Assembly (NCBI GenBank): GCA_025617745.1
Contig: CM046858.1
Coordinates: 37,961,119 to 38,025,118 of the forward strand
Direction: 5' to 3'
Source: Heliocidaris erythrogramma
Lineage: Eukaryota; Echinodermata; Echinoidea; Camarodonta; Echinometridae
Length of the DNA stretch: 64,000 nucleotides
This document shows, in pieces, positions 53,544 through 64,000 of this stretch. The notes under the pieces were generated by a model that was given only the letters and a program-made list of their open reading frames with translations, ran no database searches and had not been told where the DNA came from. The translations under genes and the position numbers were made by a program. How positions within the stretch are numbered: the first letter of the stretch is position 1; every line of letters starts with the position of its first letter.

Positions 53544-54094
53544 TTAATCTAACAGCAGTATTTAAGCTCGATTTTAGGAGAACTTTCGCTCTAAACACCA
53601 ACACCGAGCGTGAAATCACCCAATGTAGTAGATGACTTACCCCGACTTTCACTTTCTTGCAGAAAGCATTATCTTTAAAGATAGCTGGCAATTGACACTT
53701 TCAAACACTGGTGGACAACCTTCCCATTTGCTTGAGCATGAAAATTATTTTAATATTTTTTTTCTCCAAAATGTATTACAAGGGAAGGTTTGTTTTCTGT
53801 TTTATGTCAAAAGGCTATCTTCACTGTCTTTTAAGTACTGTCCAGAAGGAAAAGGCACTTTGTAGAAAAACCATAAATCAATTAAATTAATTATCAGGGG
53901 CCACAGAATGTCTTGGAAAGTGGAGGGGCTTAATGGGGGGAGGGGCTGCGTGTATAACCACATTTTTGCACTGCCATAAGTTTGAAAGTGTTTACTGAAA
54001 AAAGTATGATATTCAAGTGGTGTACCTAAAGGAAATATTCAATTTAAAAAATGACAGCAGCATACATTAATCTTTTTTTGATAATTTACAACAG

Positions 54095-54365
54095 ATAGAG
54101 GATCATAAGACTGATTCAACATACGGTGATGCCCATATATACCTTGACAAAGTTGGATACCACCTCGTCAAGGAATACAGCAAGATGAGGCCCCATACTC
54201 CCGGCTATACAGCCACACTGCTACCAAATCCGAGGGAGCCCTTCCTGCTGGAGCAGTGTGGCAAAGGCCTGACCAACCCAGGGCAAGTGCTGGCCAGGAT
54301 TGGAGAGAAAAATAATGTTCCTGGGAAATTAATTCCAACAAACATTAGAAACAGCAGCAACCTTT
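54095..54365 (+). CDS. Tyrosine-recombinase-like gene, exon 4
   Basis: 271 nt, phase 0 in, acceptor ACAACAG, donor GTAAGC. Encodes IEDHKTDSTYGDAHIYLD, YSKMRPHTPGYTATLL and VPGKLIPTNIRNSSN. DHKT carries the conserved Lys and PTNIR the second catalytic Arg of the fold. It ends in phase 1, whereas the array exons that follow read in family frame only from phase 0, so either the donor is elsewhere or the locus has decayed. Confidence 0.62.
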
Positions 54366-55727
54366 GTAAGCGTTCACTCAGTTTAATTGCTGTAGTCCAC
54401 AGGCTAACCATGATGTAGACCTACAATACAAAATGGACACAAATTGTAATAACAATAATAGTTTATCAATAGAATTACTGGTATTATTGAATGAAAGTAC
54501 ATGTACATTCATTGTTCACAGATTCAAATATTATTATATCTGATCAGAATGAAATGTTAAGCACGTTAGAATTTAATATGAAGCATACATACATACAAAG
54601 AACACTTTTTTTTTCAATTCAAAGATATTTATACACATTCGTGTCCAAAAGAATATAGATCACAAAAGATATTGGTATTTGGAGGAAAATGTGAAAATAA
54701 ATTTTGGCGGCCATGACTAATAGTTATGTGATATTATAAGACGGGTACAAGAATGTAACTATGCTGATTGGTGAAATAACATCATATGAATGGCTGAGAG
54801 CTCTACCTCTGGTGCATGCAAACTTAAAATGCAATGAAATTGCGTATAGTTTGTCATTCTAGCGCAGGGATTACATGAGCGCACTGAAACGCGCATGACT
54901 TTTGTGATGTTATCCAGGAAAGCAAATGGCAGTTTCCATGACTGTGCGACTCTTGGCGTTTGTATGGGGTTTGTAATCATTTTTATAGACTTCATAATCA
55001 TATTGCCAACCGTTTTATAAAACTATTAATACATGGATGGGAGTTTGTTGTTGTGATCTGGCAACACATTTTTTTTTTTTACGATGTTTTTTTTTTCAGT
55101 GTTTTACTTTACACACGAGGCGCAATAAGACTAATTTCACATTTATCAATAATTTATCAATACTTCAACAGGAAGTAAACAGGAAGTTCAAATGTCTTTA
55201 AACTTCACATATCTTCATACAACTACCTCTAAGTTAACTTTATTCAACACCACTCTGTCCAAATAACTGACCCATTCCCCCACTGCCCAGTAAAAGGTAT
55301 GAGTACTATGGTCAATGGGCAAGGATTCAAGGTTGACCAACTCTTAGTATAAGGTTCTTCCCATTTTAAAAGGGGTTCACCTATGGACTCCAGTAACATA
55401 GGAGCTAGAGAACATTCAAAGATTTTATTAGAAAACATCAATAGAGTTAAGTAACCATCAGATTTGCTCTGGTCTTCATAGTATTTGTATAATTGAATCT
55501 TTGTTTGTACTATATTATTTTCAAAATCTACGCTCTTCTCAACTTCGTAATTATGATTAATCTATAAAAGGGAGAGTAAACTGTGATTAAACCGATCAAA
55601 ATTTATAACACAGCATGGACAATGCATGAAAGTAAAGGGAGAAAAAGGAAAAGAAAAACCATATGGTGTAGCATGTGTAATATCATATTCTTCAATATTT
55701 CTATCTTGCATTTTTTTTTAAATATAG

Positions 55728-55877
55728 GCAAGAAGCCATCTGACTGTACATGAGGCAGAGCAGATAGCTGCATTCATGCAGCATTCCTCAGCAACCCAAA
55801 AGTATTACGCAACACTCCAATGTAAGAAAAGAGCCAGGTTGGCCAGCGACCTAATAAATGGCATGTGGGAGGAGGAG
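55728..55877 (+). CDS. Array exon copy 1 (recombinase C-terminal segment)
   Basis: 150 nt from AATATAG to a GCAAGT-type donor. Encodes ARSHLTVHEAEQIAAFMQHS then SATQKYYATLQCKKRARLA. H in MQHS and the YY pair match the His and nucleophile Tyr of tyrosine recombinases (xMxHSxxTxxxYY). Open. Lacks the VEEEEE insertion of the other copies. Confidence 0.6.
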
Positions 55878-56377
55878 GCAAGTACTGAAAATCTAAAGAT
55901 GAAATGGATCTTAGAGTTATTATATGTAGAATAATTCAACTGCAGTTCTCATAATAAGTAGAATAAAGTAATGAGCTTTACAATGCTAGTAAAATTCATT
56001 GGCAAAGAATACCTCATACAGTAGAAAAGATTATGGACTCCAGTAACATAGGAGCTAGAGAACATTCAAAGATTTTATTAGAAAACATCAATAGAGTTAA
56101 GTAACCATCAGATTTGCTCTGGTCTTCATAGTATTTGTATAATTGAATCTTTGTTTGTATTATATTATTTTCAAAATCTACGCTCTTCTCAACTTCGTAA
56201 TTATGATTAATCTATAAAAGGGAGAGTAAACTGTGATTAAACCGATCAAAATTTATAACACAGCATGGACAATGCATGAAAGTAAAGGGAGAAAAAGGAA
56301 AAGAAAAACCATATGGTGTAGCATGTGTAATATCATATTCTTCAATATTTCTATCTTGCATTTTTTTTTAAATATAG

Positions 56378-56548
56378 GCAAGAAGCCATCTGACTGTACA
56401 TGAGGCAGAGCAGGTAGCTGCATTCATGCAGCATTCCTCAGCAACCCAAAAGAAGTATTACGCAACACTCCAATGTAAGAAAAGAGCCAGGTTGGCCAGC
56501 GACCTAATAAATGGCATGTGGGAGGAGGAGGTGGAGGAGGAGGAGGAG
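56378..56548 (+). CDS. Array exon copy 2
   Basis: 171 nt, open. Has one more codon before the tyrosines (ATQKKYYAT) and six more acidic codons at the end than copy 1. Confidence 0.58.
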
Positions 56549-57048
56549 GCAAGTACTGAAAATCTAAAGATGAAATGGATCTTAGAGTTATTATATGTAG
56601 AATAATTTAACTGCAGTTCTCATAATAAGTAGAATAAAGTAATGAGCTTTACAATGCTAGTAAAATTCATTGGCAAAGAATACCTCATACAGTAGAAAAG
56701 ATTATGGACTCAAGTAACATAGGAGCTAGAGAACATTCAAAGATTTTATTAGAAAACATCAATAGAGTTAAGTAACCATCAGATTTGCTCTGGTCTTCAT
56801 AGTATTTGTATAATTGAATCTTTGTTTGTATTATATTATTTTCAAAATCTACGCTCTTCTCAACTTCGTAATTATGATTAATCTATAAAAGGGAGAGTAA
56901 ACTGTGATTAAACCGATCAAAATTTATAACACAGCATGGACAATGCATGAAAGTAAAGGGAGAAAAAGGAAAAGAAAAACCATATGGTGTAGCATGTGTA
57001 ATATCATATTCTTCAATATTTCTATCTTGCATTTTTTTTTAAATATAG

Positions 57049-57214
57049 GCAAGAAGCCATCTGACTGTACATGAGGCAGAGCAGATAGCTGCATTCATGC
57101 AGCATTCCTCAGCAACCCAAGTATTACGCAACACTCCAATGTAAGAAAAGAGCCAGGTTGGCCAGCGACCTAATAAATGGCATGTGGGAGGAGGAGGTGG
57201 AGGAGGAGGAGGAG
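57049..57214 (+). pseudogene. Array exon copy 3, frameshifted
   Basis: Reads CAACCCAAGTATTACGC where copy 2 has CAACCCAAAAGAAGTATTAC, a 5-nt difference. The Tyr codon is out of frame and TAA follows shortly. Confidence 0.65.
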
Positions 57215-57714
57215 GCAAGTACTGAAAATCTAAAGATGAAATGGATCTTAGAGTTATTATATGTAGAATAATTCAACTGCAGTTCTCATAATAAGTAGAA
57301 TAAAGTAATGAGCTTTACAATGCTAGTAAAATTCATTGGCAAAGAATACCTCATACAGTAGAAAAGATTATGGACTCCAGTAACATAGGAGCTAGAGAAC
57401 ATTCAAAGATTTTATTAGAAAACATCAATAGAGTTAAGTAACCATCAGATTTGCTCTGGTCTTCATAGTATTTGTATAATTGAATCTTTGTTTGTATTAT
57501 ATTATTTTCAAAATCTACGCTCTTCTCAACTTCGTAATTATGATTAATCTATAAAAGGGAGAGTAAACTGTGATTAAACCGATCAAAATTTATAACACAG
57601 CATGGACAATGCATGAAAGTAAAGGGAGAAAAAGGAAAAGAAAAACCATATGGTGTAGCATGTGTAATATCATATTCTTCAATATTTCTATCTTGCATTT
57701 TTTTTTAAATATAG

Positions 57715-57880
57715 GCAAGAAGCCATCTGACTGTACATGAGGCAGAGCAGATAGCTGCATTCATGCAGCATTCCTCAGCAACCCAAGTATTACGCAACAC
57801 TCCAATGTAAGAAAAGAGCCAGGTTGGCCAGCGACCTAATAAATGGCATGTGGGAGGAGGAGGTGGAGGAGGAGGAGGAG
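57715..57880 (+). pseudogene. Array exon copy 4, frameshifted
   Basis: Same 5-nt-shorter junction as copy 3. Confidence 0.65.
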
Positions 57881-58380
57881 GCAAGTACTGAAAATCTAAA
57901 GATGAAATGGATCTTAGAGTTATTATATGTAGAATAATTCAACTGCAGTTCTCATAATAAGTAGAATAAAGTAATGAGCTTTACAATGCTAGTAAAATTC
58001 ATTGGCAAAGAATACCTCATACAGTAGAAAAGATTATGGACTCCAGTAACATAGGAGCTAGAGAACATTCAAAGATTTTATTAGAAAACATCAATAGAGT
58101 TAAGTAACCATCAGATTTGCTCTGGTCTTCATAGTATTTGTATAATTGAATCTTTGTTTGTATTATATTATTTTCAAAATCTACGCTCTTCTCAACTTCG
58201 TAATTATGATTAATCTATAAAAGGGAGAGTAAACTGTGATTAAACCGATCAAAATTTATAACACAGCATGGACAATGCATGAAAGTAAAGGGAGAAAAAG
58301 GAAAAGAAAAACCATATGGTGTAGCATGTGTAATATCATATTCTTCAATATTTCTATCTTGCATTTTTTTTTAAATATAG

Positions 58381-58551
58381 GCAAGAAGCCATCTGACTGT
58401 ACATGAGGCAGAGCAGGTAGCTGCATTCATGCAGCATTCCTCAGCAACCCAAAAGAAGTATTACGCAACACTCCAATGTAAGAAAAGAGCCAGGTTGGCC
58501 AGCGACCTAATAAATGGCATGTGGGAGGAGGAGGTGGAGGAGGAGGAGGAG
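58381..58551 (+). CDS. Array exon copy 5
   Basis: 171 nt, open, same form as copy 2 (ATQKKYYAT). Confidence 0.58.
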
Positions 58552-59051
58552 GCAAGTACTGAAAATCTAAAGATGAAATGGATCTTAGAGTTATTATATG
58601 TAGAATAATTTAACTGCAGTTCTCATAATAAGTAGAATAAAGTAATGAGCTTTACAATGCTAGTAAAATTCATTGGCAAAGAATACCTCATACAGTAGAA
58701 AAGATTATGGACTTCAGTAACATAGGAGCTAGAGAACATTCAAAGATTTTATTAGAAAACATCAATAGAGTTAAGTAACCATCAGATTTGCTCTGGTCTT
58801 CATAGTATTTGTATAATTGAATCTTTGTTTGTATTATATTATTTTCAAAATCTACGCTCTTCTCAACTTCGTAATTATGATTAATCTATAAAAGGGAGAG
58901 TAAACTGTGATTAAACCGATCAAAATTTATAACACAGCATGGACAATGCATGAAAGTAAAGGGAGAAAAAGGAAAAGAAAAACCATATGGTGTAGCATGT
59001 GTAATATCATATTCTTCAATATTTCTATCTTGCATTTTTTTTTAAATATAG

Positions 59052-59221
59052 GCAAGAAGCCATCTGACTGTGCATGAGGCGGAGCAGGTAGCTGCATTCA
59101 TGCAGCATTCCTCAGCAACCCAAAAGAAGTATACGCAACACTCCAATGTAAGAAAAGAGCCAGGTTGGCCAGCGACCTAATAAATGGCATGTGGGAGGAG
59201 GAGGTGGAGGAGGAGGAGGAG
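59052..59221 (+). pseudogene. Array exon copy 6, frameshifted
   Basis: One T is missing at AAGAAGTATACGC, so the frame is lost after the first Tyr. Also carries private changes (GTGCATGAGGCGGAG). Confidence 0.65.
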
Positions 59222-59376
59222 GCAAGTACTGAAAATCTAAAGATGAAATGGATCTTAGAGTTATTATATGTAGAATAATTTAACTGCAGTTCTCATAATA
59301 AGTAGAATAAAGTAATGAGCTTTACAATGCAAGTAAAATTCATTGGCAAAGAATACCTCATACAGTAGAAAAGATT

Positions 59377-62082
59377 GTGTATTCGCGATTCTGAACAAAA
59401 AAAAAGACAAGGCAGAAATTACTATGTCACCTGTACTTCAAATATATTAATTTTTAGAATCAACACTAATATTTTGGTCATTGAACTTATAGCATGTCAA
59501 CTAATGCAATCATGTATAATCACAATTAATCACATCTTCACAGTCCAATCATATCTTGCATAAACATTCAAATGTGAGGAGAAAAAGTGGATTGCAGAAA
59601 AGCAGCTTGCTTTACTTCCCGATTTGGGCGATCTGAATAGTCATCATTTTAGGTGGCCCATGTTTGGCCTCCATTTGTTTGCTAGTGGTGAGTCCTTGTT
59701 AAACTAATTGCTACTTAAATGAAAATCCAAACATTCTCATCTGCAATTCTGTATTTTTTCTTCTTCTTATTTTGCACTAATCAAATTTTTGCAATGGTTT
59801 AATAGGCAATAAAAATTACAATCTATATTTATTGTTAGCATATGAACTTGTAAAAATTTTTACCTCAAAATCAGTAGTTAAAACGATTGCATTTATCAGA
59901 ATGTTATTCAAAAATATACTACTGATATTTGTTTTTGATCTATTATTAAAGGATAATGAAGATTATGAGGATGACCAGAGGGATGAATCTGAAAAGGTTT
60001 GTTTATGATTTCAATACCAATTCCAAGAGTCAGGGGAATGAGGAATTTAGAGATTCTTTCTTCATTTTGTTTCAAATTACTTTTTAAACAATGTGCAGAA
60101 GAGTGCTTTATTTACATAAAATTATAAGATTAATATTATTACAGAAAAAGTTGAATTTTTGTTCCGATATCACATTGTTAAAGAAACTGTATCAAAATGA
60201 TTAGCAAAGATTGGTCCTATCTTCATAACAATTGGTGTATTCTGTGAGATTTTGGAATCATCAATTTGAAAAGAAAATGTGGTTTGGGGCAACTTCCAGT
60301 GGCAAATCCTTGTTAAACTAATTACTTCTTTTCTGCTCAGCAGTATGCATAAAGGGTTACATATAGGTCCATGCAAACTAATGAAAAATGCATGGGTCTA
60401 TCCAATCTTTGACTGTGATGCACAGATCAGGTCATGGTTTTGGTTGCATATTAAAGACCAGAATTAGATGTGTCTTAATCAGTACAATATTATTCTGTTG
60501 CTTTTTTCTTTGCTTTTTTTTTCAACATTACGGTTGGGATTTTTGAAAGAATCTTTTTTTTTTAAGGAAGGGTGCTACATGTAGTTATTAATATTAATCC
60601 ACAAAAATTAAACACAAATCATGTCAAATGCATTAATGCACTATTATCAAACTTATTGATTATAATTAACTCATTCTTATTGACAAGCAGAAAACAAGGC
60701 CACAGCCCACAAATGACAGCGGAACCCGTAAACTAGACAGGGGTTTCAAAACAGAAACAAATGATACTCGAACTACTGTAGACCCAGCATTAAAAGTAGT
60801 GTGTTGAAACATTACATCTGATTAGATGTGCTTGTTTTGAAAATTGTGAAAGCCATTATTAAGTAGTATGATTTTAATAAAAGAAAATGAAATCAAAACT
60901 TACAATTAGCAAATTACATTAACAAACCCAATTCTTTGCTGTATCAATAAAATCAAGAAAATTACAAGGTAGATTACCCCTTTAAGAGTTACCCAATTCA
61001 GTTCCCTGAAAGTCCACATTGTGCCGTGACTGAAACAAGGACAGGTAACTCAGTTCACTTTTCTTTTTGCCATTTTTGCTTGACAAAAGTTGAAAACCAA
61101 TATTAAGTGTTGAAAGAATTAAAGGGGAATGAAATCCTGAGGAAATATCCATTTTAATGAAAAGAGAGGATAGAGGAAAGCAATTTTTAAAAAGTTCTAT
61201 AAAAAAATCGTTTACAAAATGAAAAGAAGTTATGAAAGTTTGAAAAGTCTCAATCTATTTTCTATGGCGATCCTCAAATTGGCAATGTTGCTTCAAAGTA
61301 ACAGGTATAGGAGTACAACTTTCTATGTTTTTTACGCAAAATTTTATAATTGTCCATTATCTCTAAAGATGCCGCTTGTCTTTTTGTGAACTCAACGCAT
61401 GTTGTGTCAAATACATTCTCCCAGGATATATCTTGAGCTAAGAAGGATACAAGCTGCACTTTGAGAGATAATGGGGTAAATATGAAAGGTCTAAACCTGT
61501 CACTTTAAAGCAATATTGACAATTTGACGATCGTCATAAAAAAAAAATTCTCATTTAAGCTTCAGTATGGTTTTCAAAGAATTATTAATCTACCAAAAAT
61601 CAACACAAACCATATTGAAAGACTAGTGTTATTGTACTGTTATCAAGCAGAAAAGAATGCCACAGCCCCAAAAGGACGACGACGACGAAGACTGGCAACC
61701 TGGAATTCAAAATAGGAGACAGGTTGGTTTTTATATAGAAATAAATGATACTTGAACTATATTGGGAATGTAAAATAGCATGTGGTGTAATATTACAACT
61801 GATTGTATATGCTTGTTATGCAATTTATCTGTAAATAGTGAAATCTGTTTTAACTTAGTTTGATTTTAATTAGTGAAAACAGAATTCATTTTTAATAAAT
61901 TGCATTTATAAATAAACCATATTCTTTGCTGTAAAAATTTATATGAAGAACAAGTTAAGCAGAAAGTATAATTGTACATCGTCCTGGTTGAATTACCCAG
62001 TCATAATTGTATGGGACGTTAAATCTTGAATTCGTACCCTTTCTCTAGCACATTTTTTTTCTTTACTGTATACTAATTTCAG
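59377..62082. other. Region after the array with small candidate exons
   Basis: Three short candidates with AG/GT borders and phase 0: near 59953-59997 (DNEDYEDDQRDESEK), 60711 (KTRPQPTNDSGTRKLDR) and 61652 (KRMPQPQKDDDDEDWQP). The last two lie in a diverged duplication. They are acidic or basic linkers without a recognisable domain. Confidence 0.4.
60585..61950 (+). repeat. Diverged tandem duplication, about 990-bp spacing
   Basis: 60585-60960 resembles 61575-61950: same order of CAAGCAGAAAA, CCACAGCCC, AAATGATACT, TGTGCTTGTT and TTCTTTGCTGTA words, with many substitutions and indels. Older than the array upstream. Confidence 0.6.
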
Positions 62083-62256
62083 AAAAGGCTCTTAACCGAA
62101 TCAGAGGAGGAGGAAATGCTCAGAAGAGCAAGAATTGCCTTTGAGGCAAACAAATGTGTAACTGCTCCAAACAAGCAGTGTGATGAATCTTTGCAAGGAT
62201 TCAAATTATGCTCGTCATTCAACTTCAAGGATAACTTTTTAAAAAGTTATCCAGGG
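62083..62256 (+). CDS. Candidate C-terminal exon, recombinase-like gene
   Basis: After a TTTCAG acceptor, encodes KRLLTESEEEEMLRRARIAF then EANKCVTAPNKQ, and reaches GTAAAT / TAA at 62257. Proteins of this family often carry a basic-acidic segment with a Trp/Glu-rich helix after the catalytic Tyr, and the position agrees. Support is modest. Confidence 0.42.
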
Positions 62257-62710
62257 TAAATAATCCAACATGCTATTGGTGAGTTTAATTGATTTATTGA
62301 TATATCTGCAAAGTAATAGCACTTGAAATTTTTGGTATTCTGCATGCAAAAGTTATGTAAAAGCTAAACTGGAAGACTTTAAAATTATCCATAAATCATT
62401 TTGTATGTGTTTTGGATGACCATTTTGCCCCAAATTACGGCATAATAATGTTTGTTTGGACAGATCTCTTGCCAATTATATCTTAATATAGGGGGATATG
62501 TTGCTTTAATTCAGTGGTCATTTCAGAGAAGCCCCTGCACTCATTGAACCGTTTGGTTTATTCTGCAAAACGAGTTTAGACGTCATCGTTCAACATGGAT
62601 CCAAGTATGAAAATCGAGTCATGAACAAACATGTTTACGAGCAATACACCCCAAAATAAAGTTTCAGTAACGTTACAAATGGATTTATGGCAGCAGGATC
62701 CCGTCATTGA

Positions 62711-62967
62711 CATGAACTCACAACACGTCACAATTCCATTTACTTTGTGTTGCAAATCAAATTAGAACATGACTTCCCTTCTGCTCAGAAGGGATGTCCT
62801 ATATTAGGTCGTGTTGTATTCCAAATTGCCACGTGTAGCAGGAATCAACATTAAATATTTTCGTCATGTTTCAAATGGAATAACAACACTACATAAATAT
62901 TCATGTCGTGTAGTAATTATAATTTCAACACAACTTAAATGGAATTGCGACGTGTCGAGAGTTCATG
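62711..62967. mobile_element. MITE-like inverted-repeat element
   Basis: Ends CATGAACTCACAACACGTCA and the complement of CATGAACTCTCGACACGTCG, both leading into CAATTCCATTTA. 257 bp. Confidence 0.75.
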
Positions 62968-62975
62968 ATAGTGGA

Positions 62976-63128
62976 TTTGTCGGATGAAATTATCTTTGTC
63001 AATGGGTGAAAGGCATCCGACAGATTTATTGAAATCTGTCGGATGAAATTAAGACATTTGTCGGATATTTGGGCCGACAAAGTTTCATGAAATGGAAATT
63101 TGTCGGATAAAAAAAAAGTTGTCGGCCT
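62976..63128. repeat. Cluster of GTCGGAT words
   Basis: TGTCGGAT occurs repeatedly, in both orientations (also ATCCGACA), within 150 bp, with TGAAATTA following several times. No element boundary found. Confidence 0.5.
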
Positions 63129-63157
63129 ATCTCACTGGCATTTCTCACTTTCTACAG

Positions 63158-63443
63158 AGCTCACAGTTGCACCTGCGTTGTGATAGAGGAGGTTAATGGG
63201 CAACTGAAAAGCAAATTTTGATGCCTGATTGGCTCAGGTCTGCACATGCTCCCTGAAAGGGCTGCCGATGTAATCACCGCCTGTGCTTGTTTGCACAATA
63301 TCAGCAAGCGTCTGAAGCAGCCAGATGTACATCCGGACAGGGTTGAGGAAGATGAAGCTGAAGAGCAAGATCAAGGGGGCGATGCTATGACTGGAAGACA
63401 AGTCCGAGACGACATAATTCATAATTTCTTTGCCCAGCGTTAA
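63158..63443 (+). pseudogene. Harbinger-type transposase (HARBI1-like) C-terminus, broken
   Basis: Follows a TTTCTACAG acceptor. Reads RAHSCTCVVIEEVNGQLKSK then F, stop TGA (63219-63221), and in the same frame CLIGSGLHMLPERAADVITA then CACLHNISKRL, ending at 63443. This is the end of a Harbinger DDE transposase (NRAHSxTRxVIExxFGxLKxRFxCL ... LHNI). The TGA stands where the family has Arg, an apparent CGA to TGA change. The VIE Glu, third member of the DDE triad, is present. Confidence 0.82.
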
Positions 63444-63754
63444 ATGAAATCTCTCCAAATGATGTTCCAGTTTCAATATGTCAGAGTCTTTCAATTTCAA
63501 ATGTAATAAGAATTTTTGCACATTTTGGAAACTATGTTGACAGGGTAATAGTATATTATTGCGATATTTCATGGAAATATATTGCAGATCAATAGAATTC
63601 CTCATTTTCCCAGGAAAACCCATGAAATATGGTGTACACATCAGGACAGGGGTATATTAATCACCTTCATTGATATTACTATATTGTTGTGCACAGGGAA
63701 TGAAAATACAAAAACTAAAAGATTGGAAATTACAGTTGACAGTATTGAAGGAAA

Positions 63755-64000
63755 TTACAATTCCTTATCGATATGGGATTCTTTGCGGATTGCTGAAAGT
63801 ATCTCCTTCAATACTCTCAACTTTTCTTTTTCAATCTCCAGTCTTTGTCTCTTCAAAGACAACTTTTCTCTCTCTATCTCCAGCAATTCAAGTTGTGGAT
63901 TTACTTGGAGTTTTCTTTTCTTGTTAGGATTTGCCTCTTGTTGCTGTCCTTGTTGCCTCTGTTGTTGCTGCTCATGTTGCTGCTCATGTTGATGCTGTTG
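63755..64000 (-). CDS. Coiled-coil C-terminus, probable Harbinger partner protein (partial)
   Basis: Minus-strand frame entering from the right edge and ending at 63755. A Gln/His-rich stretch, then a basic NPNKKRKLQVNPQ and LELLEIEREKLSLKRQRLEI and EKEKLRVLKEIL, a heptad-like coiled coil. Harbinger elements encode a second, Myb/SANT-like DNA-binding protein that often ends in such a helix, and the neighbouring transposase supports this reading. The DNA-binding part lies outside the window. Confidence 0.6.
   Translation of the reverse strand, partial: QQHQHEQQHEQQQQRQQGQQQEANPNKKRKLQVNPQLELLEIEREKLSLKRQRLEIEKEKLRVLKEILSAIRKESHIDKEL

Larger units (their letters stand above)
55384..59376 (+). 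repeat. Six-unit tandem array of about 660 bp containing an exon
   Basis: Units start at 55384, 56034, 56705, 57371, 58037 and 58708 (spacings 650, 671, 666, 666, 671; last unit to about 59376). Units are nearly identical, including intron-like parts. Each holds one copy of the exon for the recombinase His/Tyr segment. Units 2 and 5 share variants (CAGGTAGCTG, AATTTAACTG); 1, 3 and 4 share others (CAGATAGCTG, AATTCAACTG). Confidence 0.93.

Noticed and set aside
55384..59376. CRISPR-like or satellite-only interpretation of the repeat array
   Set aside because: Units are about 660 bp, contiguous, without spacers, and contain an exon with splice acceptor; this is a tandem duplication in a eukaryotic gene.
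59375..59563. Possible sequencing-adapter signature (peptide MCIRDS at the array end)
   Set aside because: The DNA is TTGTGTATTCGCGATTCT, which does not match the transposase adapter that gives this peptide; coincidence from a TTG start.
1..64000. tRNA or rRNA genes
   Set aside because: No cloverleaf with A and B boxes and no ribosomal segment were recognised by eye on either strand.
1..64000. Frequent TACATGTA palindromes as regulatory sites
   Set aside because: They are scattered through introns and intergenic DNA without spacing or context, so look like background composition.

Overview
The window is eukaryotic nuclear DNA: long AT-rich introns, GT-AG splice sites, microsatellites, many short inverted-repeat elements and several large transposons. 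Family content (an afadin gene, tyrosine-recombinase retrotransposons, piggyBac-, Tc1/mariner- and Harbinger-type elements) fits a marine invertebrate, perhaps an echinoderm or relative. That placement is inference; no species-specific marker was read.

Left 37 kb: one plus-strand gene, the afadin (AF-6/Canoe, AFDN) orthologue, missing its 5' end. I place 18 coding exons with consistent splice phases from 435 to the stop at 36863. They cover the stretch after the FHA domain, the dilute (DIL) domain, the PDZ domain, a proline/glutamine-rich region, a long charged helix and the conserved C-terminal box. The first two exons are a tandem pair of exactly 87 nt each, both phase 0, with ETTFDA at the same position.

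Two DIRS-type (tyrosine recombinase) retrotransposons of one family sit in introns of this gene, both in the sense direction: DIRS-A1 (10322-16638) in the DIL part and DIRS-A2 (19221-25557) in the PDZ part. Both keep the inverted terminal repeats and the internal complementary region. A1 has intact gag-like and recombinase frames, but a 20-bp duplication separates its RT from its RNase H. A2 is a decayed mosaic.

39-47 kb: a third, unrelated DIRS element (DIRS-B, 41003-46883) is inserted in a small inverted-repeat element. Its RT is interrupted by a 9-bp-TSD transposon carrying a RecQ-like helicase fragment, which itself holds a second 9-bp-TSD element. One terminal repeat of DIRS-B carries a small loop inverted relative to the other.

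47-63 kb: dense repeats, including a pair of piggyBac-like elements (one here, one at 32.3 kb), then a split gene or gene relic for a tyrosine-recombinase-like protein (exons from about 50376). Its exon for the catalytic His/Tyr segment lies in a tandem array of six units of about 660 bp (55384-59376). An older, diverged tandem duplication follows. The right edge (63158-64000) holds two convergent Harbinger-type genes, a transposase C-terminus broken by a stop and a coiled-coil DNA-binding-partner C-terminus.
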